Positions 1 to 6,583 of a stretch of 8,110 nucleotides of DNA are shown one piece after another. This DNA is from CAYJWL01 sp964373855 (GTDB taxonomy: Bacteria > Patescibacteriota > Andersenbacteria > UBA10190). Within the stretch, counting starts at the first letter, position 1. Every line of letters begins with the position of its first letter. The translations under genes were made by a program, and so were the position numbers. The notes below the pieces were generated by a model. The model saw only the letters and a list, made by a program, of their open reading frames with translations. It made no database searches and had not been told where the DNA came from. The DNA lies in assembly GCA_964373855.1 (NCBI GenBank), contig CAYJWL010000037.1:1-8110 (forward strand). Reading direction: 5' to 3'.

Positions 1-34
1 CGGTGGGCGCGGGAGACAGGCGTGAGAAAAAGCG

Positions 35-487
35 ATGATTAAAACACTGACCCTCACTATCATAGTATCGGACGGGCGAATCTTGCTCGGGATGAAGAAA
101 CGCGGGTTCGGCGCTGGAAAATGGAATGGATTTGGCGGAAAGGTTCAGTCTGGCGAGAGCCTTACAGAGGCAGCCAAGCGGGAATGTCGGGAGGAAACTG
201 GCATTGTCCCTCGGACTATACAGGAAGCCGGGATACTTAATTTTGTGCTGGCGGACGCGACCGAGCTGGCCGTCCATGTGTTTTTCGTCACCTCGTTTAC
301 CGGCAAAGCCACTGAAACGGAGGAGATGAAGCCGAAGTGGTTTGCACTGGACGAAATACCATATGCCCACATGTGGGCCGATGACAAATATTGGCTCCCG
401 CTGGTATTGGCCGGAAAAAAGGTGACCGGGACATTCGAATTTGATGATAGCTATGCTATTTTGCGCTATACTATACACGAACTATGA
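35..487 (+). CDS. MTH1-like Nudix hydrolase (8-oxo-dGTP diphosphatase family)
   Basis: Predicted to hydrolyse oxidised purine nucleoside triphosphates (8-oxo-dGTP, 2-OH-dATP) to monophosphates, cleaning the cytosolic nucleotide pool. The 150-residue protein has a complete Nudix box, G35-x5-E41-x7-R49-E50-x2-E53-E54-x-G56, whose glutamates bind the catalytic metal. Resemblance to human NUDT1/MTH1, recalled from memory, is striking over the whole length: the stretch MKKRGFGAGKWNGFGGKVQ (residues 20-38) differs at one position. The purine-pocket residues of MTH1 (Asn33, Trp117, Asp119, Asp120) correspond to N31, W114, D116 and D117. Length also matches (human 156). The ATG has only a weak GTGAG eight bases upstream. 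The TGA stop is followed after 7 bases by an inverted-repeat element. The family call is firm; the exact substrate is inferred from the conserved pocket. Confidence 0.93.
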   Translation: MIKTLTLTIIVSDGRILLGMKKRGFGAGKWNGFGGKVQSGESLTEAAKRECREETGIVPRTIQEAGILNFVLADATELAVHVFFVTSFTGKATETEEMKPKWFALDEIPYAHMWADDKYWLPLVLAGKKVTGTFEFDDSYAILRYTIHEL

Positions 488-494
488 TGCGCCC

Positions 495-585
495 TGTGCT
501 AATTAATTTTACCCCGCGGGTCCGGTCGCGGTTCCTTCACCCCCACCGGCGGCTGGCAGTTAATAGAGCCAGATTAATTAGCACA
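495..585. repeat. 13-bp perfect inverted repeat enclosing two hairpins
   Basis: TGTGCTAATTAAT (495-507) is the exact reverse complement of ATTAATTAGCACA (573-585). The 65 bases between them are GC-rich and can form two more hairpins: CCGCG 514-518 with CGCGG 527-531, and CTGGC 553-557 with GCCAG 568-572. The whole would fold as a three-way junction with an AT-rich basal stem. It fills the spacer between the Nudix and glutaredoxin genes. There is no U-tract, so a plain intrinsic terminator is unlikely. It could be a folded mRNA leader, a small RNA, or a short MITE-like insertion: the heptamer CTATGAT occurs at 482-488 and again at 591-597, a few bases outside the repeat. The repeat is seen directly; its function is unknown. 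Confidence 0.6.
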
Positions 586-591
586 CCCCGC

Positions 592-597
592 TATGAT
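592..597 (+). promoter_or_regulatory. Possible -10 box for the glutaredoxin gene
   Basis: TATGAT matches the sigma70 -10 consensus at five of six positions and lies 20 bases before the ATG at 618. I find no convincing -35 hexamer at 16-18 bases upstream, where the inverted-repeat arm sits. The site is weak evidence that the glutaredoxin is transcribed separately from the Nudix gene. Confidence 0.25.
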
Positions 598-617
598 ATC
601 GCTTGACTACTGAACAT

Positions 618-866
618 ATGAAAAATGTGACGATATACAGCACTCCTGCCTGCGGCTGGTGCGAAGCGGCCAAGGAATTCTTTGCTTTTCATAAAGTGCG
701 GTATCAGGAAAAAAATGTTGCCGCCGACGAGGGAGCCAGGTATGAGATGCTGCAAATATCCCAGCAGATGGGCGTGCCGGTGATAGATGTCGAGGGTGAA
801 ATCGTGGTTGGATTTAATCAGCCCAAACTTGAAGAGCTACTGGGAGTAAACCCTCCACTTGGTTGA
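618..866 (+). CDS. Glutaredoxin-like thiol-disulfide oxidoreductase (YruB/Uxx-type family), CGWC active site
   Basis: A one-domain thioredoxin-fold protein of 82 residues, predicted to reduce disulfides or mixed disulfides in the cytosol. The active site is C12-G-W-C15 after the first strand (VTIYSTPA). The cis-proline loop is G52-V-P54-V-I, and the C-terminal GF-x3-KLEELL helix (about 65-75) is typical of this family of small stand-alone glutaredoxins. There is no signal peptide. The frame is open from a TTG at 603, which would add five residues. I chose the ATG at 618 because strand one then starts right after the initiator, as in relatives; neither start has a Shine-Dalgarno sequence. Glycine replaces the more common proline in CPxC, which can alter redox potential. 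Partners are not visible here; the next gene is a DsbA-like oxidoreductase of the other compartment. Confidence 0.88.
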   Translation: MKNVTIYSTPACGWCEAAKEFFAFHKVRYQEKNVAADEGARYEMLQISQQMGVPVIDVEGEIVVGFNQPKLEELLGVNPPLG

Positions 867-911
867 GGTTCGTCAAAAAAATTGATCGTCTGGGTCCTGT
901 CACTCGCTTTC

Positions 912-951
912 TCCCCGCGGGTGCTCATGATTCATTGCGCGCCCGTGGGGA
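912..951 (+). other. Long GC-rich hairpin downstream of the glutaredoxin gene
   Basis: CCCCGCGGGTGC (913-924) can pair with GCGCCCGTGGGG (939-950) as a 12-bp stem with two G-U wobbles, extended by T912-A951, around a 14-base loop. Both wobbles are G-U when read as plus-strand RNA but become A-C mismatches on the other strand, which suggests the plus-strand RNA is the folded form. No U-run follows, so it is not a canonical terminator, though it may stabilise the 3' end of the glutaredoxin mRNA. The first ten bases, CCCCGCGGGT, also occur at 512-521. Confidence 0.5.
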
Positions 952-994
952 CCTTAAGCTCGTGCCGCCCGACATCCATTATTTTCCCGATTTA

Positions 995-1009
995 TCAATG
1001 ATCAATTGA
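995..1009. promoter_or_regulatory. Short dyad overlapping the -35 of the DsbA-like gene
   Basis: TCAAT and ATTGA flank GATCA, giving a 15-base imperfect dyad whose right arm overlaps the TTGACA hexamer. The position would suit an operator. Such short AT-rich dyads are common by chance, so this is only a candidate. Confidence 0.2.
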
Positions 1010-1034
1010 CACTAAAAAATTGCCCTGATACGAT
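1006..1034 (+). promoter_or_regulatory. Sigma70-type promoter with extended -10 for the DsbA-like gene
   Basis: A perfect TTGACA (1006-1011) is followed after 17 bases by TACGAT (1029-1034), which keeps the key TA and final AT of the consensus. TG one base upstream of the hexamer (1026-1027) makes it an extended -10. Transcription would start near 1041, leaving a leader of about 29 bases with no Shine-Dalgarno sequence before the ATG at 1070. Confidence 0.65.
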
Positions 1035-1069
1035 TTCAAGACTCGTAAATTCTTAACATTTTCTTCGCT

Positions 1070-1813
1070 ATGTCAGATGGGCAACCTTCTCCCAAAGAAT
1101 TTTTAACAACGCCGTTGGCGATAGTTGCAGCCGGCGCGCTTATTGCCTTGGCGCTGTACTTTGGTTTGTCCGGGAAAGGGCCAATTCGCCCAACGAATGA
1201 CGGGACCGCTCAAATTGCTCCCGGCACTGCTCAACCCGATCTGGCCGGAGGGCCCCAGGAACCGCCGGTCGGGACATTTCGCGAGGTAGCAGCCGATGAC
1301 CATATTCGGGGACCGGCCAACGCCAAAATTACCATCATTGAATATTCTGATCTTGAGTGTCCCTTCTGCAAGACTTTTCATAAAACCATGCAGCAGGTGG
1401 TAGCCGAATACCCAAATGACGTCCGCTGGGTCTACCGGCATTTTCCGCTGGAGCAGCTTCATTCGAAAGCCCCAGCGGAAGCTAATGCGGCCGAGTGTGC
1501 CGCCGAGCAGGGCAGGTTCTGGGAGTTTGTGGACAAAGTGTTTGCAGTCACTCCTTCCAACGACGGGCTTGATCTGGCGACATTGCCCGATCTGGCCCAG
1601 CAAGCAGGAGTGGCGAACATTGCCCAATTTCAATCATGCGTAGACAGCAATACATTCAAAGAAAAAGTTGATGCCGATTTGGCTGACGCCACCTCTGCCG
1701 GAGGGCGCGGCACTCCTTACAGCGTGATAGTCGGTCCGGACGGACAAAAAATTCCAATCAATGGTGCGCAACCATTCGCGGCCGTAAAAGCAAGTATAGA
1801 TTCGCAGTTGTAG
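1070..1813 (+). CDS. Membrane-anchored DsbA-like thiol-disulfide oxidoreductase (thioredoxin_4 / BdbD type)
   Basis: Predicted to form or rearrange disulfides in exported proteins outside the cytoplasmic membrane. The 247-residue protein has a short N-terminal tail, one transmembrane segment (about 13-33), a Pro/Gly-rich linker (34-70) and a DsbA-like thioredoxin domain (about 75-247). The strand ending YSDLE leads into the active site C97-P-F-C100. The cis-proline loop is T215-P216 in GGRGTPYSVIVGPDG. C143 and C190 form the second cysteine pair typical of this subfamily. There is no lipobox, so the transmembrane segment is an uncleaved anchor. A consensus promoter lies immediately upstream, so the gene probably has its own transcript. 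Reoxidation would need a DsbB or VKOR partner, not present in the window. The large secreted protein downstream has very few cysteines, so it is not an obvious client. Confidence 0.92.
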   Translation: MSDGQPSPKEFLTTPLAIVAAGALIALALYFGLSGKGPIRPTNDGTAQIAPGTAQPDLAGGPQEPPVGTFREVAADDHIRGPANAKITIIEYSDLECPFCKTFHKTMQQVVAEYPNDVRWVYRHFPLEQLHSKAPAEANAAECAAEQGRFWEFVDKVFAVTPSNDGLDLATLPDLAQQAGVANIAQFQSCVDSNTFKEKVDADLADATSAGGRGTPYSVIVGPDGQKIPINGAQPFAAVKASIDSQL

Positions 1814-1825
1814 GATTTAGTACAA

Positions 1826-1854
1826 CAAAGTTGTGCGTTAAGAACGCACCTTTG
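1826..1854 (+). terminator. Hairpin just after the DsbA-like gene, possible 3' end
   Basis: GTGCGTT (1833-1839) pairs perfectly with AACGCAC (1843-1849) around the loop AAG. The stem continues as CAAAG (1826-1830) with CTTTG (1850-1854) after a two-base bulge, giving 12 pairs in all. It starts 12 bases after the TAG stop, where a terminator is expected, but no U-tract follows. It may end or protect the transcript. Confidence 0.4.
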
Positions 1855-1876
1855 GACACAATACATATCCGGTTAA

Positions 1877-1908
1877 AATTAAGCGGGAGTGCAAAAGCTC
1901 GCTTAATT
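1877..1908. other. Second hairpin in the spacer before the surface-protein gene
   Basis: AATTAAGCG (1877-1885) is the exact reverse complement of CGCTTAATT (1900-1908). A G-U and a G-C pair extend the stem inward to 11 bp around a ten-base loop. No U-run follows. With the hairpin at 1826-1854 it makes a tandem pair separating the DsbA-like and surface-protein transcription units. Confidence 0.4.
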
Positions 1909-1951
1909 ACGCATGAGCGCTACTATGTATGACGAAATTAGTGTTCAGAAT

Positions 1952-1980
1952 TTTACTTGTCATTCATAGTTTGATAGAAT
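1952..1980 (+). promoter_or_regulatory. Promoter placed for a leaderless surface-protein mRNA
   Basis: TTTACT (1952-1957) and TAGAAT (1975-1980) are spaced 17 bases apart. TG at 1972-1973 makes an extended -10 (TGATAGAAT) much like the one before the DsbA-like gene (TGATACGAT). Start of transcription would fall at about 1987-1988, on the ATG itself. An overlapping alternative, TTGTCA (1957-1962) with TATAAA (1980-1985), would start even further downstream, inside the ORF. No Shine-Dalgarno sequence is present, which fits a leaderless message. Confidence 0.5.
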
Positions 1981-1987
1981 ATAAAAG

Positions 1988-4900
1988 ATGGTCCTTCAGC
2001 GGCGAACAATTTTGTCTATCTTGCTTTTTTTTATTTTGGCGGCCGTGCCGCGGCTGTTGGGGGCCGATAGCTCGGGTCCAAATGACCCTGGCACTTTAGC
2101 TAACGATACAGGCACTGGAACTGTGGCATGGTCAAATGCTTCTAATGCCGCGACCTCAAATGATAGCTACGCCACCAATGCCGGTACTATAGGGCAGATA
2201 AGCAATTACTTAAAAGCGACCAATTTTGGTTTTGCCATACCTTCGGGAGCCACTATAGATGGTATTACTGTTGGCATTGAATGGAAACGGGTGAATGGTT
2301 TAGTTGAAGCAAGGAACAGGATTGTTAAAGGGGGGACTATTGGGACAACCGAAAAAGCAACTCCTGGCACACTTCTGCCTACAGCCGACACCTACAAAAA
2401 CTTCGGCGGGTCAACGGATAAATGGGGTGTTTCGAACCCCGATTGGACTGCTGATGACATAAACGCCACTAATTTCGGTACCGTGGTATCCGTTGAACAT
2501 GATGATGACGAACTTACGTCAACTGCCAGTGTTGATCATATCAGGATAACAGTGAACTACACGGCCGTTATTACCGTATCCGGTACGGTTTACTCTGATG
2601 AAGGTTCAACTGCGCTTGGCAATCAGACGGTGCGGGTTGCAGTCAATGGCACCGATTTCGCTACAACGGCTGAATCCAATGCCTCAACCGGCGCCTATTC
2701 TATCGCGAGTGTGACTGCTGTGTCAGGCGATGTATTGACTGTCTACTTGGAAGACGAAACGGCCGATGCTGTCACGGTCACTGTGACGGATGGAGCAAAT
2801 GAAACGGGCATCGATGTGTATCAGGATCGACTCATTACCCGTCAGGATAATGCCGGATCATTGACCAACTCAAACTTGTCAACAGCGGCGGTTGCCAGTG
2901 AGGCTGATATATCGAACATATATAGTGTTTCTGCCGGCGCGCTGACCGTGGCTGACGGTAAAGAGTTGTTTGTTCGCACCACCAATACCTTTGCTCCAGG
3001 CGGAGCGGTGACCGTGGATGACATTGATATCAACGGTACGTTTACCATGGGCAGCAATGCGGTAACTGTCTCAGGTACCTGGGATGCCACCAGCGGGTCA
3101 TTTTCTTCCTCCGGCACAGTGACTTTCGATGCCGCTTCCGGCACCGAAGATATTTTTTCTGACGGTGATGCATTTAATAACGTAACCTTCAACGATGGCG
3201 GCGGTACCGCCACCTTCGAGCTGGAAGACGCTCTGGACGTTAACGGTACCTTAACTATCACCGGCGGTACTCTGGACACCAAGAGTGGGGAGAACAACAG
3301 CATCAATGTAGCCGGTACTTGGACAAATTCGGATACCTTCACCGCCAACTCCGGCACGGTCACCTTCGACGGCACCTCCGGCACCATTGNNNNNNNNNNN
3401 NNNNNNNNNNNNNNNNNNNNNNNNNNNNNNNNNNNNNNNNNNNNNNNNNNNNNNNNNNNNNNNNNNNNNNNNNNNNNNNNNNNNNNNNNGAGAACAATGC
3501 CATCACCTTGGCCGGGAACTGGAGCAACAGCGATCTTTTCACGGAAAACTCCGGCACGGTCACCTTCGACGGCACCGGCGCCCAGACTCTAACCGGTGAG
3601 ACCTTCTACAACTTAACCATCAACAACACTGCTGCCAGCCCGGATGACTCTACCGACATTGACTCTTCGGCGGCTGTCACTGTCACCAATACCTTAACAG
3701 TGACCGATGGCCAGTTCCAGCCGACCACCGCCTCTGACTTCAACGGCGCCCTCACCATCGGTGCGGCCGGTATCCTGAAGCCGGACTCCTCTGCCTCGAT
3801 TACCGTGGCCGGCACCTGGACTAATTCCGGCACCTTCACCGCCAACTCCGGCACGGTCACCTTCGACGGCACCTCCGGCACCATTGATATCGTCTCCGGG
3901 GGATCAGCCTTCAACGCCTTAACCTTCAACGATGGCGGCGGCACGGCCACCTTCGAGCTGGAAGATGCTCTGGACGTTAACGGCAATCTCACCATCACCG
4001 GCGGTACCCTCGATACCAAGAGCACCGAGAACAATGCCATCACCTTGGCCGGGAACTGGAGCAACAGCGATCTTTTCACGGCCCGCAGCGGCACTGCGAC
4101 TCTTGATGGAACTTCCCAATCAATCACAGGCAGCACTAACACGACGTTCTATAATCTCACTAAATCGGTGTCAGCAGCCGACACCCTGACATTTAATAAC
4201 GCTCGTACCACCACGGTTTCGAACAATACGACATTAAAGGGAGCAAGCGGCACCCTGCTGTCATTGCGGTCAGATTCTGTCGGCACGCAATTCGAGATCG
4301 ATGTGAGCAGCACCGGCACTCGGGACATACAGTATGTTGATGTACAAGACAGCAACAATACTAACGCCACGGCTATCGATTGCAGTACCGGTTGTGTTAA
4401 TTCCGGTAATAATACAGGCTGGACATTTCCTGCCTCCGGTTCCGGAGATTCAGGCTCAGATACTGCTGGCGCTACTACCGGAGGCAGTATTGATGATCTG
4501 CTGGATTCTGCCGGCGATATCGTAAAGGAGCTGGCCTCGGCTCTGTTCCTGGAACAGGGCACGCTTGATGCCAGCAACCGCCGGATAGTCTCGGTTGCGC
4601 TGGGACAGCCCGTTACTCTTACGACGCGTCCGGTTGAGGCCGACCGTTTACAGTCGCTGACCATTACGGTGAACGGCCAAACCTATACCCTTAAGCCTCA
4701 TCCGAATAATCCGGCCGTCTACACCGTGACACTTGATGGCTTTGCCTTCGCTGATCTGTATCCTTATACCCTAACAGCGAATTACGGGAGTACCACTCGC
4801 AGCGAAAAAGGATTCATTCTGGTTTTGACGGCGGCAGCACCGACTCAAACTGAAATATCCGCACCGGTTGGTCCCACCGGGGGCGAGTTTCTCACCCTTT

Positions 4901-5745
4901 CACCGCAGCTTGATCTGGGAGAGCCAAGCGTCACTCCTCTGGACGAAAAAGAAGAAATTACGTTGCCTGCCGGCCAAGAGCCGCGCACAGTGGAAGGTCA
5001 GTCACCCTCGGTTATTTCTGTAGTCGGTAATTTCATGAATAACTTGGCCTATTCGGTGGGTACGACATTTAGGCAGGCTGAAAATACTGTGGCCGCCTTC
5101 ATGCAAGCGGCCGGGCGTCTGCTTGCCGATTTGATAGTGTATACTGGCAAACTGGCCTTCGCCGTTGGGCGGGCGGTCATTGCTTCTGTAATGGGCGCCA
5201 TCCAAACAGCGTTCAATGTTGTCGGCCTCGGCAGTGAGGTTGCCAGCGACTCAACTCTCAAATTGTGGCAGAACGCACACTTGACATTTAATGACGCTGT
5301 ACAGCAGTTGATCGCGCGCACCGCAGACATTGCATCGCCCGCGCCCACGCAAGATCCCCGGATTCCGGAGCATTTGCGCGGCCATATCTATGACGAAGTT
5401 ATCATTCATTTGTCTGATAATGCCGGCAATCCCTTAGCTGGCGCGCTGGTTACCTTGGCTTCGCAGCCGCGAACGAAGGTAGCAAACCGGCAAGGCCAAG
5501 CCGCTTTTAAGAACGTGCCTGTTGGCGAACATTCGCTGACGATTGCCTTTGGCAAGTATTCCAGCAGGCAGTCTCTTTTCTTAAACGCGGACGCTCCGCG
5601 AATTGCAGTGGCGTTGCAGGGAACGCTACGCGAGGGCCTGCACCCCCTCTGGTGGCTTACTGGCTTGGTTGTCGCTGTGGCTCTGTGCGGCTACCTGACT
5701 TGGAAAATTACCTGGGTGGCTGCGCAGAGAACGAGGCGCGCCTAA
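1988..5745 (+). CDS. Large secreted, membrane-anchored beta-repeat surface protein (interrupted by assembly gap)
   Basis: Probably a cell-surface adhesin or stalk-like protein; no enzymatic motif is visible. Residues 1-25 form a signal peptide (LSILLFFILAA core, likely cleaved near LLGA). There follow an N-terminal beta-sandwich (about 26-192), an Ig-like domain opening VSGTVYSDEG (about 193-275), and a beta-solenoid of repeats with motifs such as SGTVTFDGTSG, FNDGGGTATFELEDALDVNG and LTITGGTLDTKS. The solenoid ends near VNSGNNTGWTF (to about base 4428). A Gly/Ser/Asp linker, a second Ig-like region (about 4580-4836), a hydrophobic helical stretch (about 5002-5331), a carboxypeptidase-regulatory-like domain (about 5383-5619) and a transmembrane anchor (about 5644-5703) with a basic tail complete it. 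The part before the N gap and the part after are in different frames as given; a fill of 140 bases joins them into about 1265 residues. The 5' third is more AT-rich than the repeats. Similar architectures are common in CPR surface proteins. Confidence 0.85.
3188..3389 (+). repeat. Beta-solenoid repeat, first copy (cut by the gap)
   Basis: Encodes FNDGGGTATFELEDALDVNG, then a TLDTKS segment, a TWTNSD segment and SGTVTFDGTSGTI. It aligns at the DNA level with 3925-4081, with mostly synonymous differences. The last 55 bases (3335-3389) are identical to 3832-3886. Confidence 0.85.
3390..3489. other. Scaffold gap of 100 N inside the repeat array
   Basis: Exactly 100 N, the usual placeholder for a gap of unknown size. 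The left flank (3335-3389) is identical to 3832-3886, and the right flank (3490-3544) to 4027-4081. In that downstream copy 140 bases (3887-4026) separate the two blocks. A 140-base fill puts both sides of the gene in one frame. Longer fills with additional repeats are also possible if the length leaves remainder 2 on division by 3. Confidence 0.97.
3490..3544 (+). repeat. 55-bp exact repeat on the right side of the gap
   Basis: Identical to 4027-4081 and encodes ENNAITLAGNWSNSDLFT. It is the end of the repeat copy whose start is hidden in the gap. The two copies lie 537 bases (179 codons) apart, a whole number of codons. Confidence 0.9.
3547..3576 (+). repeat. 30-bp exact repeat, middle of three copies
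   Basis: The same 30 bases, encoding NSGTVTFDGT, occur at 3347-3376, 3547-3576 and 3844-3873. Identity at synonymous positions points to recent duplication or gene conversion and not to selection on the protein alone. Confidence 0.85.
3832..4081 (+). repeat. Intact downstream repeat copy spanning both gap-flank sequences
   Basis: Contains in order the block matching the left gap flank (3832-3886), 140 unique-to-this-copy bases (3887-4026) and the block matching the right gap flank (4027-4081). It is therefore the best template for the missing sequence. The 140 bases encode DIVSGGSAFNALTFNDGG followed by the ELEDALDVNG and TLDTKST segments. Confidence 0.88.
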
Positions 5746-5755
5746 AGGCCGCTCT
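5746..5755. other. 10-bp convergent junction
   Basis: Only ten bases lie between the TAA of the surface-protein gene (5743-5745) and the TGA of the opposing reductase gene (5756-5758). No terminator fits between them, so the 3' ends of the two transcripts should overlap. A GGCGCGCC palindrome at 5735-5742 overlaps the last surface-protein codons. Confidence 0.8.
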
Positions 5756-6523
5756 TCACAAGTTCATCCGCTTGAACACCGGTTCCGGTATCAGCTTGAT
5801 AACAAGCATGAGGTAGCGCCACCACCAGGGAATATAGGCAACATTCTTTTGTCTCAAGATGGCTTCAAGGATCTTACGGGCTACCCTGTCGGGCTTCACC
5901 CACAGGCGGCCTTTCTTGAAGCCGGCCGTCATGGGCGTATCCACAAACCCGGGCTTGATAGTGAGAACATGGACGCGGCCGTGCAGCCGGTTGCGCAGTC
6001 CCTGTAAAAAAACAGATAACCCGCCTTTGGCGGTGCCGTAGATATAATTACTCTTGCGTCCGCGGTCGCCCGCGACGGAGCTGATAACAGCAATAACCGG
6101 GGGGTCCTGTTTAGATTTCCTGGCGGCCACTGTGGCTTCTGCCACTTCCAGATCGTTGGCAATGATAGTCAACAAAGAAACAACGCTTAAAAAATTTGTC
6201 TTCAGTTCTTTTTCAGCTACGGCAAAATTAGCCTCGCCGGCCCGCTGGTCTCCCAAAGTTCCGTAGGCGATTAATACTGTATCGATAGAATCCATGTTTT
6301 TGCGAATGTTCAGCCACAATCGAAGATGTTCTGAAGTTTTTGTAAGGTCAGCCCCGATGGGGTGTGCGGCCGCCGCGCCGCGTGTTTTAAGATCTGCAGC
6401 GACAATTTCTGCCCGCCTCCTGTCACGATCGATTAATACAAGATTAGGCTTTTGTGGCGTCATCAGGCGGCCAAAAGCCTGTGCGATCGCTGAACCCGCT
6501 CCAAAAATGACGATGTTGTTCAT
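5756..6523 (-). CDS. Short-chain dehydrogenase/reductase, DprE2-like (polyprenylphospho-2-ketoribose reductase)
   Basis: Predicted to reduce polyprenyl-phospho-2-keto-pentose with NAD(P)H to polyprenyl-phospho-arabinose, the second half of the DprE1/DprE2 epimerisation. The 255-residue protein starts directly with strand one and a cofactor loop G8-A-G-S-A-I-A (family form GxxxGIG). Further SDR landmarks are D59 in the ADLT motif, the AYGTLG segment (86-91) in place of NNAG, N110, S148/S149, and Y162-x3-K166. PGFVDTPMT (191-199) is the usual substrate-side loop. The tail (230-255), with WWWRYLMLVIKLIPEPVF, is hydrophobic and basic, suiting membrane association near a lipid substrate. SDR membership is certain; the DprE2 assignment depends on the FAD oxidase upstream on the same strand. 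No Shine-Dalgarno sequence precedes the ATG at 6523. Confidence 0.85.
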   Translation of the reverse strand: MNNIVIFGAGSAIAQAFGRLMTPQKPNLVLIDRDRRRAEIVAADLKTRGAAAAHPIGADLTKTSEHLRLWLNIRKNMDSIDTVLIAYGTLGDQRAGEANFAVAEKELKTNFLSVVSLLTIIANDLEVAEATVAARKSKQDPPVIAVISSVAGDRGRKSNYIYGTAKGGLSVFLQGLRNRLHGRVHVLTIKPGFVDTPMTAGFKKGRLWVKPDRVARKILEAILRQKNVAYIPWWWRYLMLVIKLIPEPVFKRMNL

Positions 6524-6583
6524 ACTAGCTTCGGCCGGGCACTGCGCGGCGGGAATTCTGCCAAGATAAAGTATGCCGGAGCC

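Noticed and set aside
511..572. A tRNA, suggested by a GGTTCC segment and cloverleaf-like pairing
   Set aside because: There is no acceptor stem of seven pairs, no proper T-loop and no anticodon arm at the right spacing. The basal stem is 13 bp.
603..617. TTG at 603 as start of the glutaredoxin
   Set aside because: The ATG at 618 places the first beta-strand directly after the initiator as in relatives, and neither start has a ribosome-binding site. TTG is possible but less likely.
912..951. Intrinsic terminator
   Set aside because: The stem is strong but no U-run follows on the plus strand, and none follows on the minus strand.
1103..1633. 176-codon minus-strand frame opposite the DsbA-like gene
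   Set aside because: The plus-strand product has full family motifs and a promoter. The opposing product shows no recognisable domain.
3319..3489. A separate start for the second half of the surface protein upstream of the gap, in the other frame
   Set aside because: That frame before the gap overlaps the real coding frame and gives a composition unlike the repeats. It is open only because the placeholder has the wrong length modulo 3.
3188..4081. CRISPR array or satellite
   Set aside because: The repeats are coding, in frame, unequally spaced and partly diverged, and encode beta-solenoid motifs.
2842..4664. Long minus-strand open frames opposite the surface-protein gene
   Set aside because: They mirror the repetitive Thr/Gly/Asp codons of the plus strand, give Val/Ser/Pro-rich repetitive products with no domain, and end within the same repeats.
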